From an uncultured Alphaproteobacteria bacterium (GTDB lineage: Bacteria > Pseudomonadota > Alphaproteobacteria > CADEGL01): a stretch of 64,000 nt of DNA. Below are positions 18,974 through 27,501 of this stretch, piece after piece (position 1 is the stretch's first letter; each line of letters begins with the position of its first letter). The notes under the pieces were generated by a model, which had not been told where the DNA came from, ran no database searches, and saw only the letters and a program-made list of their open reading frames with translations. Both the position numbers and the translations under genes were made by a program. The DNA lies in NCBI GenBank assembly GCA_902826885.1, contig CADEGL010000001.1:72957-136956 (forward strand), written 5' to 3'.

Positions 18974-19955
18974 GCTTCGGCCAACCGCGCAGCAGAAACC
19001 TTTGGACATGCCGTATCGCTTGACCAGGTCGTATCACGGCACTCGCCACCTCATCCGCCGCCGCTCGGGCGAAAGCGGAAAGCGTCGGCTTGTGCCCTGC
19101 TTTGCGCATGCCATCCAGATGAAAACGCAGGAACTCCGACCCTGCGCCGGTCAACATCGAGCGAAGGATCACTCGGTGATGGTAGCGAAAATGCTTCCGA
19201 AGAAGGATCTCGCGCTCATCATCCAAGAAATATCGATGGCCATATTCCGCCATCAGCATCGGCCACTCTCGCAGAAACGTTCGTTTACGTTCGGCCACGG
19301 TCTGAGTGATCGACGCATCGTGGGTCCGGGAGAAGGCGAGGACCTCATGGCAAAAGCCGAAATTCGTATCGGCGAGAAAATCGAGATATGCCGCGATATC
19401 CGCGTGAAGATAGGTGGTCGGGTAGAACGGCTGCCGGGCGCGCACGATATCGGCGCGAATCATATTCGTCGTCGGCGCCATGGCGAACACTTCTCCGCGC
19501 ATGAACATGCGGGCGATTTCGCGACCCGGAAAAATCGACCGCTCCGGGGGCAATCCGCCGCACTGCACGATCTCCCCCCGCAGCCGCAAACTCCCGACCG
19601 CCCCCATGCTTGGATCCTGCTCGGCGAGAGCGACCATTTTCTCGATGCAGGCGGGATAAAGCCAATCGTCCGCATGAAGCGTGTGGCAATAGCGCGCATC
19701 GGGGGATATCGCCTCGACGGCGCTGTTCCAGTTCTGAACGAACGGCACCGTTACGTCGCGCGTGACAACCCTGACCCGCGAATCCCTCCGCGCGTAGCCT
19801 TCGGCAATGGCGCGCGTATCGTCGGTGCTCGCGTTGTCGACGATAATATGTTCGATCGTGCGGTAGCTTTGCGCGAGCGCGCTTTCCATGCACTGCCGAA
19901 TGAACGGCGCGGCGTTATAAGCCGGCGTGACGATCGATACGAGCGGGTCTGTCAT
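18963..19955 (-). CDS. family 2 glycosyltransferase
   Basis: The N-terminal GT-A fold starts at once with SIVTPAYNAAPFIRQCMESAL, followed by IIVDNASTDDT and a nucleotide-binding LHADDW motif near residue 98, which coordinates the metal and UDP- or dTDP-sugar. The C-terminal roughly 110 residues are helical and basic, consistent with peripheral membrane binding. It transfers one sugar in the assembly of a surface glycan; donor and acceptor are unknown. It is transcribed divergently from the GT4 gene at 20051, and its 3' end overlaps the upstream oxidoreductase gene. Confidence 0.88.
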   Translation of the reverse strand: MTDPLVSIVTPAYNAAPFIRQCMESALAQSYRTIEHIIVDNASTDDTRAIAEGYARRDSRVRVVTRDVTVPFVQNWNSAVEAISPDARYCHTLHADDWLYPACIEKMVALAEQDPSMGAVGSLRLRGEIVQCGGLPPERSIFPGREIARMFMRGEVFAMAPTTNMIRADIVRARQPFYPTTYLHADIAAYLDFLADTNFGFCHEVLAFSRTHDASITQTVAERKRTFLREWPMLMAEYGHRYFLDDEREILLRKHFRYHHRVILRSMLTGAGSEFLRFHLDGMRKAGHKPTLSAFARAAADEVASAVIRPGQAIRHVQRFLLRGWPKPMR

Positions 19956-20050
19956 CGGGCAAAGTTATCGGGTTTTCCGGGACGTGGCGACGCACGGCGG
20001 GTGCGCCTTGCCAGGAGCCCTTCCCCTATCTCGGTCCATGCTATCCGCCA

Positions 20051-21388
20051 ATGAGCGCTTGTACCGCACTCCCTCTTCGCGTCGTCCATGTTTCGCCCTC
20101 CGACATCGGCGGAGGGGCAGAGAAGGGCACCTATGCGATCCACAAGGCCCTACGCTCCTTGGGCGTCGATTCCGTCATGCTCGTTCAACGCAAATACAGC
20201 GTGGATTCGACCGTGAGGACGTCGAGCACCAAAGGCAACATCATTTCCGTCGCTCTTCGCGACCGGCTCGATCGCCTTCCTCTTACACTTTACCCCCATC
20301 GGAAAGACACGTGGTGGACCGTGGGCTGGCTGTACCTAGATATCGTGCAGGCGATACGCCAATTACAGCCGGACGTCATTCATTTTCACTGGACGGGTCG
20401 CGGACTCGCCCCCATTCAATTGCTGCGTTACCTCAAAGGGACGCCGATTGCCTGGACTCTACGGGACATGTGGCCGCTTACGGGCGGGTGCCACTATTCG
20501 CATGGCTGCGAGCGCTTCCTAAGCGGCTGTGGGAACTGTCCGCAACTGTCTTCCCGCCTGCCATATGATCTCAGCGCGTGGCAGTGGCGCCGAAAACGCG
20601 CTGCATGGAACGGCATCCCAATCACATTCATCGCGCTCAGCAATTGGATGGCCGATTATGCGCGGAAGAGCCCGCTCGTCTCGGACAACGAAGTCTCCCT
20701 GATTCATACAGGGATCGATCTGGGCGTCTATCGGCCCATGAATCGCAACGTTGCCCGCGAGTTATGGCGTCTTCCAAAAGACAGAAAGATCATCCTGTTC
20801 GGCGCCCTTCGCTGCACGACGGACCCCAGAAAAGGCTTCCGTTATTTCCGCGATGCGCTTCGCAAAATTTCGACGTGTTCGCCAGATAGCAAAAATGTCG
20901 TCGTCATCTTCGGAGCGGAAGATGGTCCGAAGGGCTTTGCTCCGGATACGCGTTATCTCGGCTCGCTCCAGGATTCGGTCAGCCTTGCCTCTCTCTACGC
21001 GGCAGCCGACGTGATGGTTGTACCATCCATAGAAGAAAATCTCGGAAAGACGGGACTCGAAGCCTTGGCATGCGGAACACCCGTGGTTGCTTTCGCAAAC
21101 TCGGGCCAAATCGACGTCGTCACGCACAAAAGCGACGGCTATCTCGCGGTAACCCAGTCATCCGACGACTTAGCCGCCGGGATCGAGTGGTGTCTAGACG
21201 ACTCGCGCGCCGCCCTCCTCCGTCAAAGCGCCCGCGCGAAGGCCGAGCGTCAATTCGACATACGAATCGCGGCAAAAAAACATATCTCTCTCTACCAAAG
21301 GTTGTCCGTGCCTCTGGGGATCCGCGAGCTCAATCGCGATGACTTGCCGTTTCCGACATTAGAATCTTCGCATGGAGCGAACCCATGA
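20051..21388 (+). CDS. GT4-family glycosyltransferase
   Basis: This is a GT-B enzyme of 445 residues. The N-terminal domain has [20 protein letters not shown], and the C-terminal donor-binding domain contains the E-x7-E-type segment around [23 protein letters not shown] cysteine-rich insert ([19 protein letters not shown], about residues 146-165) follows [10 protein letters not shown]. This insert recurs in WcaC-like colanic acid and exopolysaccharide glycosyltransferases and may bind a metal. The stop overlaps the start of the cytidylyltransferase gene (ATGA at 21385), tying it to the CDP-sugar genes behind it. Confidence 0.87.
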   Translation: MSACTALPLRVVHVSPSDIGGGAEKGTYAIHKALRSLGVDSVMLVQRKYSVDSTVRTSSTKGNIISVALRDRLDRLPLTLYPHRKDTWWTVGWLYLDIVQAIRQLQPDVIHFHWTGRGLAPIQLLRYLKGTPIAWTLRDMWPLTGGCHYSHGCERFLSGCGNCPQLSSRLPYDLSAWQWRRKRAAWNGIPITFIALSNWMADYARKSPLVSDNEVSLIHTGIDLGVYRPMNRNVARELWRLPKDRKIILFGALRCTTDPRKGFRYFRDALRKISTCSPDSKNVVVIFGAEDGPKGFAPDTRYLGSLQDSVSLASLYAAADVMVVPSIEENLGKTGLEALACGTPVVAFANSGQIDVVTHKSDGYLAVTQSSDDLAAGIEWCLDDSRAALLRQSARAKAERQFDIRIAAKKHISLYQRLSVPLGIRELNRDDLPFPTLESSHGANP

Positions 21389-22158
21389 AAGTCGTGATTC
21401 TGGCGGGAGGCTTCGGGACAAGAATAAGCGAAGAAAGCGCCGTCCGACCAAAGCCGCTCGTGGAGATCGGCGGGCAGCCAATCCTCTGGCACATCATGAA
21501 GATATACGCCGCGCACGGACTGAACGAGTTCGTTATCTGCGGGGGATATAAATTCAACGCCATAAAACAATATTTTCGCGACTACATGCTGGCACGTTCC
21601 AATGTCACATTTGATTTGGCCAGGGATCGAATGGAGCTGCACCATTCCGACATAGAGCCCTGGCAAGTGACGTTGATCGACACTGGTGAACAGACCATGA
21701 CCGGCGGGCGACTGCGGCGCGTGAGGAGGCACTTGAACGGCCAAAGTTTTTGCCTCACCTACGGCGACGGAGTGTCCAACATCGACATCGGCGCGCTTCT
21801 TGCGTTCCATCGCCAGCGGGGACTTCTCGCGACGCTGACCGCCGTGCGGCAACCGGGGCGGTTCGGGGCGCTGTCGCTCTCATCGGAAGAACACAGCGTC
21901 AGGGCGTTCCGGGAAAAATCAAACGACGATGGCGGCTTCATCAACGGCGGCTTCTTCGTCCTTGAACCGAAGGTTCACGATTACATCCGCGGAGACGACA
22001 CGGTCTGGGAGAAGGATCCGCTCGAAAGCTTGGCCCGCGATGGACAGTTAGCGGCTTATCGCCACGATGGCTTTTGGCAGAACATGGACACATTGAGAGA
22101 TCGCCACCTTCTGGAGGGCCTTTGGCAAAAGGGAGACGCGCCATGGAAGGTGTGGTGA
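21385..22158 (+). CDS. rfbF: glucose-1-phosphate cytidylyltransferase
   Basis: The enzyme makes CDP-glucose from glucose-1-phosphate and CTP, the entry to CDP-linked deoxysugars. The nucleotidyltransferase signature [22 protein letters not shown] is at the N-terminus, and the family-specific WQVTLIDTG and [10 protein letters not shown] segments follow. The 257 residues equal the usual RfbF length. It overlaps both neighbours (4 bases with the GT4 and 16 with the SDR), so the four genes 20051-23814 form one unit. The expected partner CDP-glucose 4,6-dehydratase (RfbG) is not recognised here; the SDR that follows is of a different subgroup. Confidence 0.93.
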   Translation: MKVVILAGGFGTRISEESAVRPKPLVEIGGQPILWHIMKIYAAHGLNEFVICGGYKFNAIKQYFRDYMLARSNVTFDLARDRMELHHSDIEPWQVTLIDTGEQTMTGGRLRRVRRHLNGQSFCLTYGDGVSNIDIGALLAFHRQRGLLATLTAVRQPGRFGALSLSSEEHSVRAFREKSNDDGGFINGGFFVLEPKVHDYIRGDDTVWEKDPLESLARDGQLAAYRHDGFWQNMDTLRDRHLLEGLWQKGDAPWKVW

Positions 22159-23234
22159 ACGGCGTGTCCAAGTGCACGCCCGCCAACACCCATATCCAGC
22201 GCATTCTGGTCACTGGAGCGGAAGGTTACATTGGCGCCACTCTCATGCCTCTTCTCCACGCGCAGGGCTACGCCGTCGAAGGCCTGGATACGGGCTACTA
22301 TCGCGCGGGCTGGCTCTACCATGACGCGCAGGACAAACCCCGAATAATCACCCGCGACACCCGCGTCATTCGCGCGGAGGATCTTTACGGCTATGACGCG
22401 ATCGTCCACCTGGCGGAGCTCTCCAACGATCCAACCTGCGAGATTGATGAATCCCTGACATACGACATCAATCACCGCGGTTCGGTTCGGCTCGCCGAGG
22501 AGGCGAAAAAGGCCGGCGTTGGCCGCTTTATTTATGCGTCTTCCTGTAGCGTTTACGGCGCGGGCGGTGATGGCGAGAAGACCGAGGCATCAGAACCAAA
22601 CCCCCAAACCGCGTATGCCCGCTGCAAGCTGATGGTCGAGCGCGACGTGGCGGCGCTGGCCGACCGATCCTTCGTTCCCACCTTTCTTCGCAACGCAACC
22701 GCGTTTGGCCCCTCCCCCCGGATGCGTTTCGATATCGTTCTAAACAACCTAGCCGGCCTTGCTTGGACCAAGGGCAAGATCCAACTCAGCAGCGACGGAA
22801 CCCCATGGCGGCCGCTGGTTCACGTCATGGATATCGGCCGTGCCGTGATCGAGGTCCTCAACGCCCCATCCGACGTGGTCTTTGCCGAGATCTTCAATGT
22901 AGGCTGCGATCGGCAGAACTATAGGGTGCGCGACATTGCCGAGGCGGTATCGTCGGTTTTCCCCGAATGCGACGTCACGACGGGATCGAACCAGGGCGAT
23001 AACCGTAGTTACCGAGTTTCTTTCGCGAAGATCCGAAAACATTTTCCCGCGTATACCGGCTTGGTCGAGGCCAAGACGGGTGCGCGGCAGTTGCGTTCGC
23101 TGTTCGAACGCATCCGCATGACGCGCGAGACGTTCGAAGCTCCTCCGTATACCCGGCTAAAGCAGCTTCAGGCCTTGCGCGACACTCGCCAGCTCGACGG
23201 ATCTCTATATTGGCAGCCCCATGCGATTTCTTGA
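22143..23234 (+). CDS. extended SDR: NAD-dependent sugar-nucleotide epimerase/dehydratase
   Basis: The protein has the extended short-chain dehydrogenase pattern: TGAEGYIG near residue 24 for NAD binding, SSCSVYG with the catalytic serine, and YARCK as the Tyr-x3-Lys pair. The C-terminal half binds the nucleotide sugar. The motifs [17 protein letters not shown] and GPSPRMRFD are shared with the SDR encoded at 61756-62760, so the two are paralogues. I start at the ATG at 22143, which overlaps rfbF by 16 bases; the open frame upstream lies inside rfbF. It is followed by an RfbC-like epimerase, which suggests joint processing of a CDP-hexose. Confidence 0.85.
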   Translation: MEGVVNGVSKCTPANTHIQRILVTGAEGYIGATLMPLLHAQGYAVEGLDTGYYRAGWLYHDAQDKPRIITRDTRVIRAEDLYGYDAIVHLAELSNDPTCEIDESLTYDINHRGSVRLAEEAKKAGVGRFIYASSCSVYGAGGDGEKTEASEPNPQTAYARCKLMVERDVAALADRSFVPTFLRNATAFGPSPRMRFDIVLNNLAGLAWTKGKIQLSSDGTPWRPLVHVMDIGRAVIEVLNAPSDVVFAEIFNVGCDRQNYRVRDIAEAVSSVFPECDVTTGSNQGDNRSYRVSFAKIRKHFPAYTGLVEAKTGARQLRSLFERIRMTRETFEAPPYTRLKQLQALRDTRQLDGSLYWQPHAIS

Positions 23235-23814
23235 AACTCCGCTGCCGGGCGCGTTCGTGATCGAACTCGAGCGTCACAGCGACGGGCGTGGCTATTTCAC
23301 GCGGACATGGTGCCGCAAGGAATTCGAGACCCATGGCCTCGCCGGAGACTTCCCCCAGGCCAATCTTTCGCTTAGCGAGGAGGCTGGCACGATTCGCGGC
23401 ATGCATTACCAGGAGCCGCCGTACGCGGAGGCTAAGTTGGTGCGGTGCCTCCGTGGCGCCCTTCACGACGTCATCATCGACCTGAGGCCTGAATCAACGA
23501 CGTTCGGCCGGCATTACGGCGTTGATTTGAGCGAGGAGGATTATCGCGCGCTCTACGTGCCCGCGGGCTTCGCCCACGGCTTTCAGACCCATGTCGACCG
23601 CACCGAGGCACACTACATGGTGTCAGAGTTCTATACGCCCGCAGCGGAACGCGGGGTTAGGTTCGACGACCCTGCTTTCGGAATTCGCTGGCCCCATGCA
23701 GTGAGCCGCATATCGGAAAAAGATAAAAACTGGCCCCTTTTTGGCGGCGATCTGCGGCTTAGGACCGGTCACCGAGATGGTCCGCCAAACGCAGCGCAAG
23801 GGCCACGATTGTAA
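23221..23814 (+). CDS. dTDP-4-dehydrorhamnose 3,5-epimerase (RfbC/RmlC)-like cupin
   Basis: The cupin-type epimerase fold is plain: RGYFTRTW, NLSLSEEAGTIRGMHYQ with the catalytic-base histidine, KLVRCLRGALHDVIIDLR, and the later tyrosine in the HYMVSEFYTP stretch. RmlC proteins invert C3 and C5 of 4-keto-6-deoxyhexoses. No RmlA, RmlB or RmlD is seen in the window, and this copy follows a CDP-glucose gene, so its substrate is probably a CDP-linked keto sugar. It overlaps the SDR by 14 bases, and its last 56 bases overlap the convergent GMC oxidoreductase gene. Confidence 0.85.
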   Translation: MRFLETPLPGAFVIELERHSDGRGYFTRTWCRKEFETHGLAGDFPQANLSLSEEAGTIRGMHYQEPPYAEAKLVRCLRGALHDVIIDLRPESTTFGRHYGVDLSEEDYRALYVPAGFAHGFQTHVDRTEAHYMVSEFYTPAAERGVRFDDPAFGIRWPHAVSRISEKDKNWPLFGGDLRLRTGHRDGPPNAAQGPRL

Positions 23815-25312
23815 GCGTGGCGTTGGCGTACCCGCAGGTCGGAAAAACCGAGCTGCCTGCGATGTAAAGATTCGGTACGCCATGGACCTTGCAATTCCGA
23901 TCGACGACTCCCATCGATGGATCGTCGCTCATCCGAGTCGTCCCCATATGGTGGAAATGCCCTTCCAGATCGTTCCACGTCGTATCGTTGGCGAGAAACC
24001 AATCGTCTAATCTCATTCTGGCCAGCCCAAGCCGCCCGAGCTCTTCCCCCACGATCTTGCAGGCGACACGCACGCTCCGCTTATCGATGTGTGAAAGACG
24101 CCAATCAAGCTTCACACGGTGCGCGCCCAGGGCATCGCGTTCCGCGGAAAGTAGGACACGGCTGTCGGGATTGGGCGCTTGCTCGAAATTGGCGCCAAAC
24201 CAAAGAGCTTTTCGTCCCTTAAGTTCGCGATACAGTCCCGCGCCGGCGCCATCCAAATCCATCAGAACCCGCCATATGGCTTCGTCGACATCGCTCGGCA
24301 TGCGACCACGGCGCACGTTGCGGATAATATGATAGATGCCCAAGTAACCGGGGCTCCGATCGAATCCGTAACCCAGATCGATGCACCCGTTGAGGATTTT
24401 CAGTTCGCGCTGAGCGATCTCCGAGACCCCCGGCTTAACCTGGATCGGAATCCCGTCGACCTCAACGGAAGCGTAATATGCTTCGTATCGAGCGATCGGC
24501 GTCTCTGGGATGGCATAGGCGACGATGGCATGAGGATGCTCCAGGAAATAGCGTCCGACCAAGCCCCTGCGATTGCCGACACCATCGCGTTCAACACCGT
24601 TCGAATCGAGAAGCAGCCGGGCATTCTCGATGCCGCCGCATGCGAGAACGAACTGCCGCGCCCGGATCACGCCTTCCTTGCCGTCGAGGCTCTTCAACCG
24701 CACGCCCGTGACCTGTGCTCCGGACGGCGCGAGAACCACCTCGACTGCGTTGGCGTTCAAAAGCACGCTTACGGACCGCGATCGCTCAAGATCCTCGCGG
24801 AACTTTTCCCCGAACCGCGTGGGCGGACTGTATTGCCACATCCGATTCACCAGCCGCGTGGGCTGGAAGGGAATAAGAAACTCCGCGAGTTGCGGCCATT
24901 CATCGGCCACGTAGTTTGGGGGACCCAGATCGCACACTTTCTGCGCGCGAGCATAGAACGGCTCAAGCGTCGGCCGGTCGATGGGCCAGCCACTATGGGA
25001 AATCCAAGGGCGCACCTGGAAATCGATAGGATCTAGCGGCCGGCAATGACCGGCCCAGTGATTCGTCGTTCCACCGAACAACCGCAGCCTCGGCGTGTCC
25101 AGCGCGGGATAGGGCTCACCGACGACTTCGCCCTGGTAAAGCGCCTGCGTCGCCGCGTCGAACTCGAAATCGCCGCTTTCGACCAGGACCACACGACGGT
25201 GTGTGCGCGCAAGTTCGCACGCGATAGTGATGCCGGCCGCACCCGCACCAATAATGCAGATATCCGTATCTAACCGCGAGTTCTGGCCGAGTTTTCGGAA
25301 GTCCACAAACAC
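23759..25312 (-). CDS. GMC-family FAD-dependent oxidoreductase
   Basis: The 517-residue product has an FAD Rossmann motif (CIIGAGAAGITIACEL near residue 20), an E at the end of beta-2 (VLVESGDFEFD), and the GMC C-terminal domain with HFHHMGTTRMSDDP and NLYIAGSSVFPTCGYANAT. The residues HHMGTTRM and N in YANAT take the places of the catalytic His and Asn. This group is closer to glucoside and sugar-alcohol dehydrogenases than to BetA. It starts at a GTG six bases behind a small Tat-signal protein, which may be its accessory subunit. Its position inside the glycan block suggests oxidation of a sugar. Confidence 0.87.
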   Translation of the reverse strand: MFVDFRKLGQNSRLDTDICIIGAGAAGITIACELARTHRRVVLVESGDFEFDAATQALYQGEVVGEPYPALDTPRLRLFGGTTNHWAGHCRPLDPIDFQVRPWISHSGWPIDRPTLEPFYARAQKVCDLGPPNYVADEWPQLAEFLIPFQPTRLVNRMWQYSPPTRFGEKFREDLERSRSVSVLLNANAVEVVLAPSGAQVTGVRLKSLDGKEGVIRARQFVLACGGIENARLLLDSNGVERDGVGNRRGLVGRYFLEHPHAIVAYAIPETPIARYEAYYASVEVDGIPIQVKPGVSEIAQRELKILNGCIDLGYGFDRSPGYLGIYHIIRNVRRGRMPSDVDEAIWRVLMDLDGAGAGLYRELKGRKALWFGANFEQAPNPDSRVLLSAERDALGAHRVKLDWRLSHIDKRSVRVACKIVGEELGRLGLARMRLDDWFLANDTTWNDLEGHFHHMGTTRMSDDPSMGVVDRNCKVHGVPNLYIAGSSVFPTCGYANATLTIVALALRLADHLGDRS

Positions 25313-25318
25313 GAGCGT

Positions 25319-25648
25319 TCAGGCGAAGGTGAGAAGCGCGCAGAAGCGGGCCTCGCAACGTGCGAGCAACCAACCATCGACAATGATCGTGTCGGCTTTG
25401 GAAAAATCTTCTCGTTTCAAGTGGTCGAAATGCGCCTTCCAATCGCCGCTTTCCCGCGCGAATGGCACCACGCCAATTAATTCGCGCAGAAGATCGGCAT
25501 CGGCTTCATTGGGAACTTTCGAGAGATAGATGCGACCGATTCGAGTAGCCGCGCCATAGCCGCCTGCGTGGCGAAAGGTCTCGGCAAAAGGAAAAGAAGC
25601 CGTGGCAAAGAGAGCGGCCAAGGAGCCCAATACCGTACGCCTATCCAT
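25319..25648 (-). CDS. small exported protein with Tat-type signal, possible GMC oxidoreductase partner
   Basis: This 109-residue protein begins MDRRTVLGSLAALFATASFPFA, a twin-arginine-like signal followed by a hydrophobic core. The mature part is about 85 residues with a Cys in LLARCEARFC, and I find no motif for a known family. I choose the ATG at 25648 because GGGGA precedes it; an ATG at 25660 adds four residues. Its stop lies six bases before the GMC oxidoreductase start. By analogy with gluconate dehydrogenases, whose small subunit carries a Tat signal for the FAD subunit, it may escort the oxidoreductase out of the cell. This is inference only. Confidence 0.6.
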   Translation of the reverse strand: MDRRTVLGSLAALFATASFPFAETFRHAGGYGAATRIGRIYLSKVPNEADADLLRELIGVVPFARESGDWKAHFDHLKREDFSKADTIIVDGWLLARCEARFCALLTFA

Positions 25649-25725
25649 GGCTGTCCCCATTCGCTATTAGCGCTTGTTACCGACGCGTCTCTTGATCCCT
25701 TTGTTCCCGATTGGATTGAAAAATT

Positions 25726-27180
25726 TTAAGTTCGCTGAACGACCAGCCATGCCGCGCGCAGTCCAGCGGACAGCAGATCGCCCCTCATAATCGCGACGGT
25801 CAAAAAATAGACGGCAGCGCCGATCGAAATCGCGGCGATCAGCGCTGGCGCCGTGGGCCACATGCCCGAGAACAGATAGAATGAAAGCCTGCAGGCCACG
25901 ATCATCGCCGCCGCGCTGAGCCCCAGCGGCAATATCGGGTGTAGCAGCGCCGAGCCCGAAATCCCCATTGCCGCGCGCAAACATCGCAAGTGAAGCGGCA
26001 TCAATAAATATGAACGCACGGCCCATGCCACGACGACCACGGTGATCCCGGCCCACGCGAACGCGAGTACGCCGAAGAGTCCCGTGGACAGGTACGCCAG
26101 CGACATCCAGAGCACGAATTCCGGTCGTCCCAACGCGCGATACGATGCGCTGAAGAACATCGCGAAGAAGGATGTGAAAAGCTCCAACGCCAGGATCTGG
26201 AGCAGGAGAATGCTTGGTGCCCAGTTCTCTCCAAAAAACATGACGACCAAAGGGTCGCCGACCGCCACGAGGGTTCCTGCGACCAGGAATCCAGCCAGGC
26301 AACTGAACTCGGTCGCACGGATAAAGCCGCGGCGCTGGTCTTCTGGTTTGTCCTGCAGGCGCGAGAAGGCGCTGAAGCCGACATGATACATGGCGCCGGA
26401 GATGAGCCCGCGCACAAGCTGCACCATACGCCATGCGATATTGACGTATCCCAGAACAGTCGTGCCGAACAGCGCACCCGTGGCCAGATTAAGGAGCTGT
26501 TCGCTTGCTCCCGTCACGATTTGACCCGCAGATACCGTCGACCCGAAACGCCCCAACTCCCACAGCCGCGATTTCGACAGATTGAAGCCGGGCCGCCAGC
26601 CCCGGACGATGACGACGCCAACACTGGTGACCGCAACGCCCGAGACCTGTTGCCCCACCAAGCTCCACAGCCCCATGCCCGTGAAGGCCATGCCGATGCC
26701 GACAAGCGCTCCCATGGCGCGGCCGCAAACGGAAAGCAGGGCAAGTTCTCGAAATCTAAGATCGCGGCGATAAAGCGCCGCAGAGATATTGCCCACCGCG
26801 CCTAGAGGGATACTCAGCGCCAGGACTTCGAGAACTCGCTTCATGGCAGGCTCTCGAAACAGATCTGCCAACAGCTCCGCGCCAAGTATCAACGAGACCG
26901 AAAGTATAAGGGCGACCGCGATCGTGCCCCAGAAAGCGGTATCCTTCGCGGCCGCATCGAGTTCACGCCGTTGGACGATGGCATCCGCGAAGCAATGGCC
27001 CGCGACAAGATTGCAGAAGAAGACGAAGACGCCGGCCAGCGCCACGAGTCCAAAGTCCTGCGCGTCCAGGACGCGGGCCATCACGAAGAAAGAAGCGAAA
27101 GAGAGCGCGGTAACACCCACGCCTTCCAGAACGCTCCACAAGGCGCCCTTTAGGCTCCGGGCGGCCAGCGTGGCGGCCAT
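25726..27180 (-). CDS. Wzx-type lipid-linked oligosaccharide flippase (WzxC-like)
   Basis: The product is hydrophobic throughout, with about 12-14 membrane segments. It begins AARSLKGALWSVLEGVGVTALSFASFFVMARVL, the pattern of the polysaccharide transporter/MOP superfamily. These proteins flip undecaprenyl-linked repeat units across the inner membrane. The ATG at 27180 follows AGAGGG; the in-frame extension to 27279 lacks hydrophobicity. It is the leftmost-reading gene of a minus-strand unit with the small Tat protein and the GMC oxidoreductase. With the ligase/polymerase-like protein at 35967 it suggests a Wzx/Wzy-type pathway. Confidence 0.88.
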   Translation of the reverse strand: MAATLAARSLKGALWSVLEGVGVTALSFASFFVMARVLDAQDFGLVALAGVFVFFCNLVAGHCFADAIVQRRELDAAAKDTAFWGTIAVALILSVSLILGAELLADLFREPAMKRVLEVLALSIPLGAVGNISAALYRRDLRFRELALLSVCGRAMGALVGIGMAFTGMGLWSLVGQQVSGVAVTSVGVVIVRGWRPGFNLSKSRLWELGRFGSTVSAGQIVTGASEQLLNLATGALFGTTVLGYVNIAWRMVQLVRGLISGAMYHVGFSAFSRLQDKPEDQRRGFIRATEFSCLAGFLVAGTLVAVGDPLVVMFFGENWAPSILLLQILALELFTSFFAMFFSASYRALGRPEFVLWMSLAYLSTGLFGVLAFAWAGITVVVVAWAVRSYLLMPLHLRCLRAAMGISGSALLHPILPLGLSAAAMIVACRLSFYLFSGMWPTAPALIAAISIGAAVYFLTVAIMRGDLLSAGLRAAWLVVQRT

Positions 27181-27501
27181 CACACCCTCTTTTCGTGCGC
27201 GGGTGCCAGAATGGCAGCCGTTTGAATTCGTCACCGACACCGCTGACATGACGACTCTTGCGCCAGCCGGAAATTCCATTGAGCCGAGAGACGGTCGGCG
27301 AACAGAGGGATCGGGCTTGGTAAGAATTACTTACGTTCGTTGGAAGCCAGCGGCGCAGACGCCTTACTGTCATGGGACGCCTCCGACCCAGCTTAAAAGC
27401 ACTGCTTTCAGATCGCGATTGACCGATTCGCACCGGGACCGCATGATTTTGGCGCATTTATTGCGCCATCCCGAGACGATGTATTTGATGGCGCAAACCT
27501 C
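27181..27501. promoter_or_regulatory. divergent intergenic region with inverted repeat TGGCGCA-N5-TGCGCCA
   Basis: This 321-base gap between the flippase (minus) and the S41 protease (plus) contains no convincing gene. It must hold promoters for both. At 27450-27468 there is a perfect inverted repeat of 7-base arms with a 5-base AT spacer. The half-site TGGCGCA recurs at 27489-27495, seven bases before the protease ATG. The spacing is compatible with an operator for a dimeric regulator, but I cannot name it. Confidence 0.4.
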
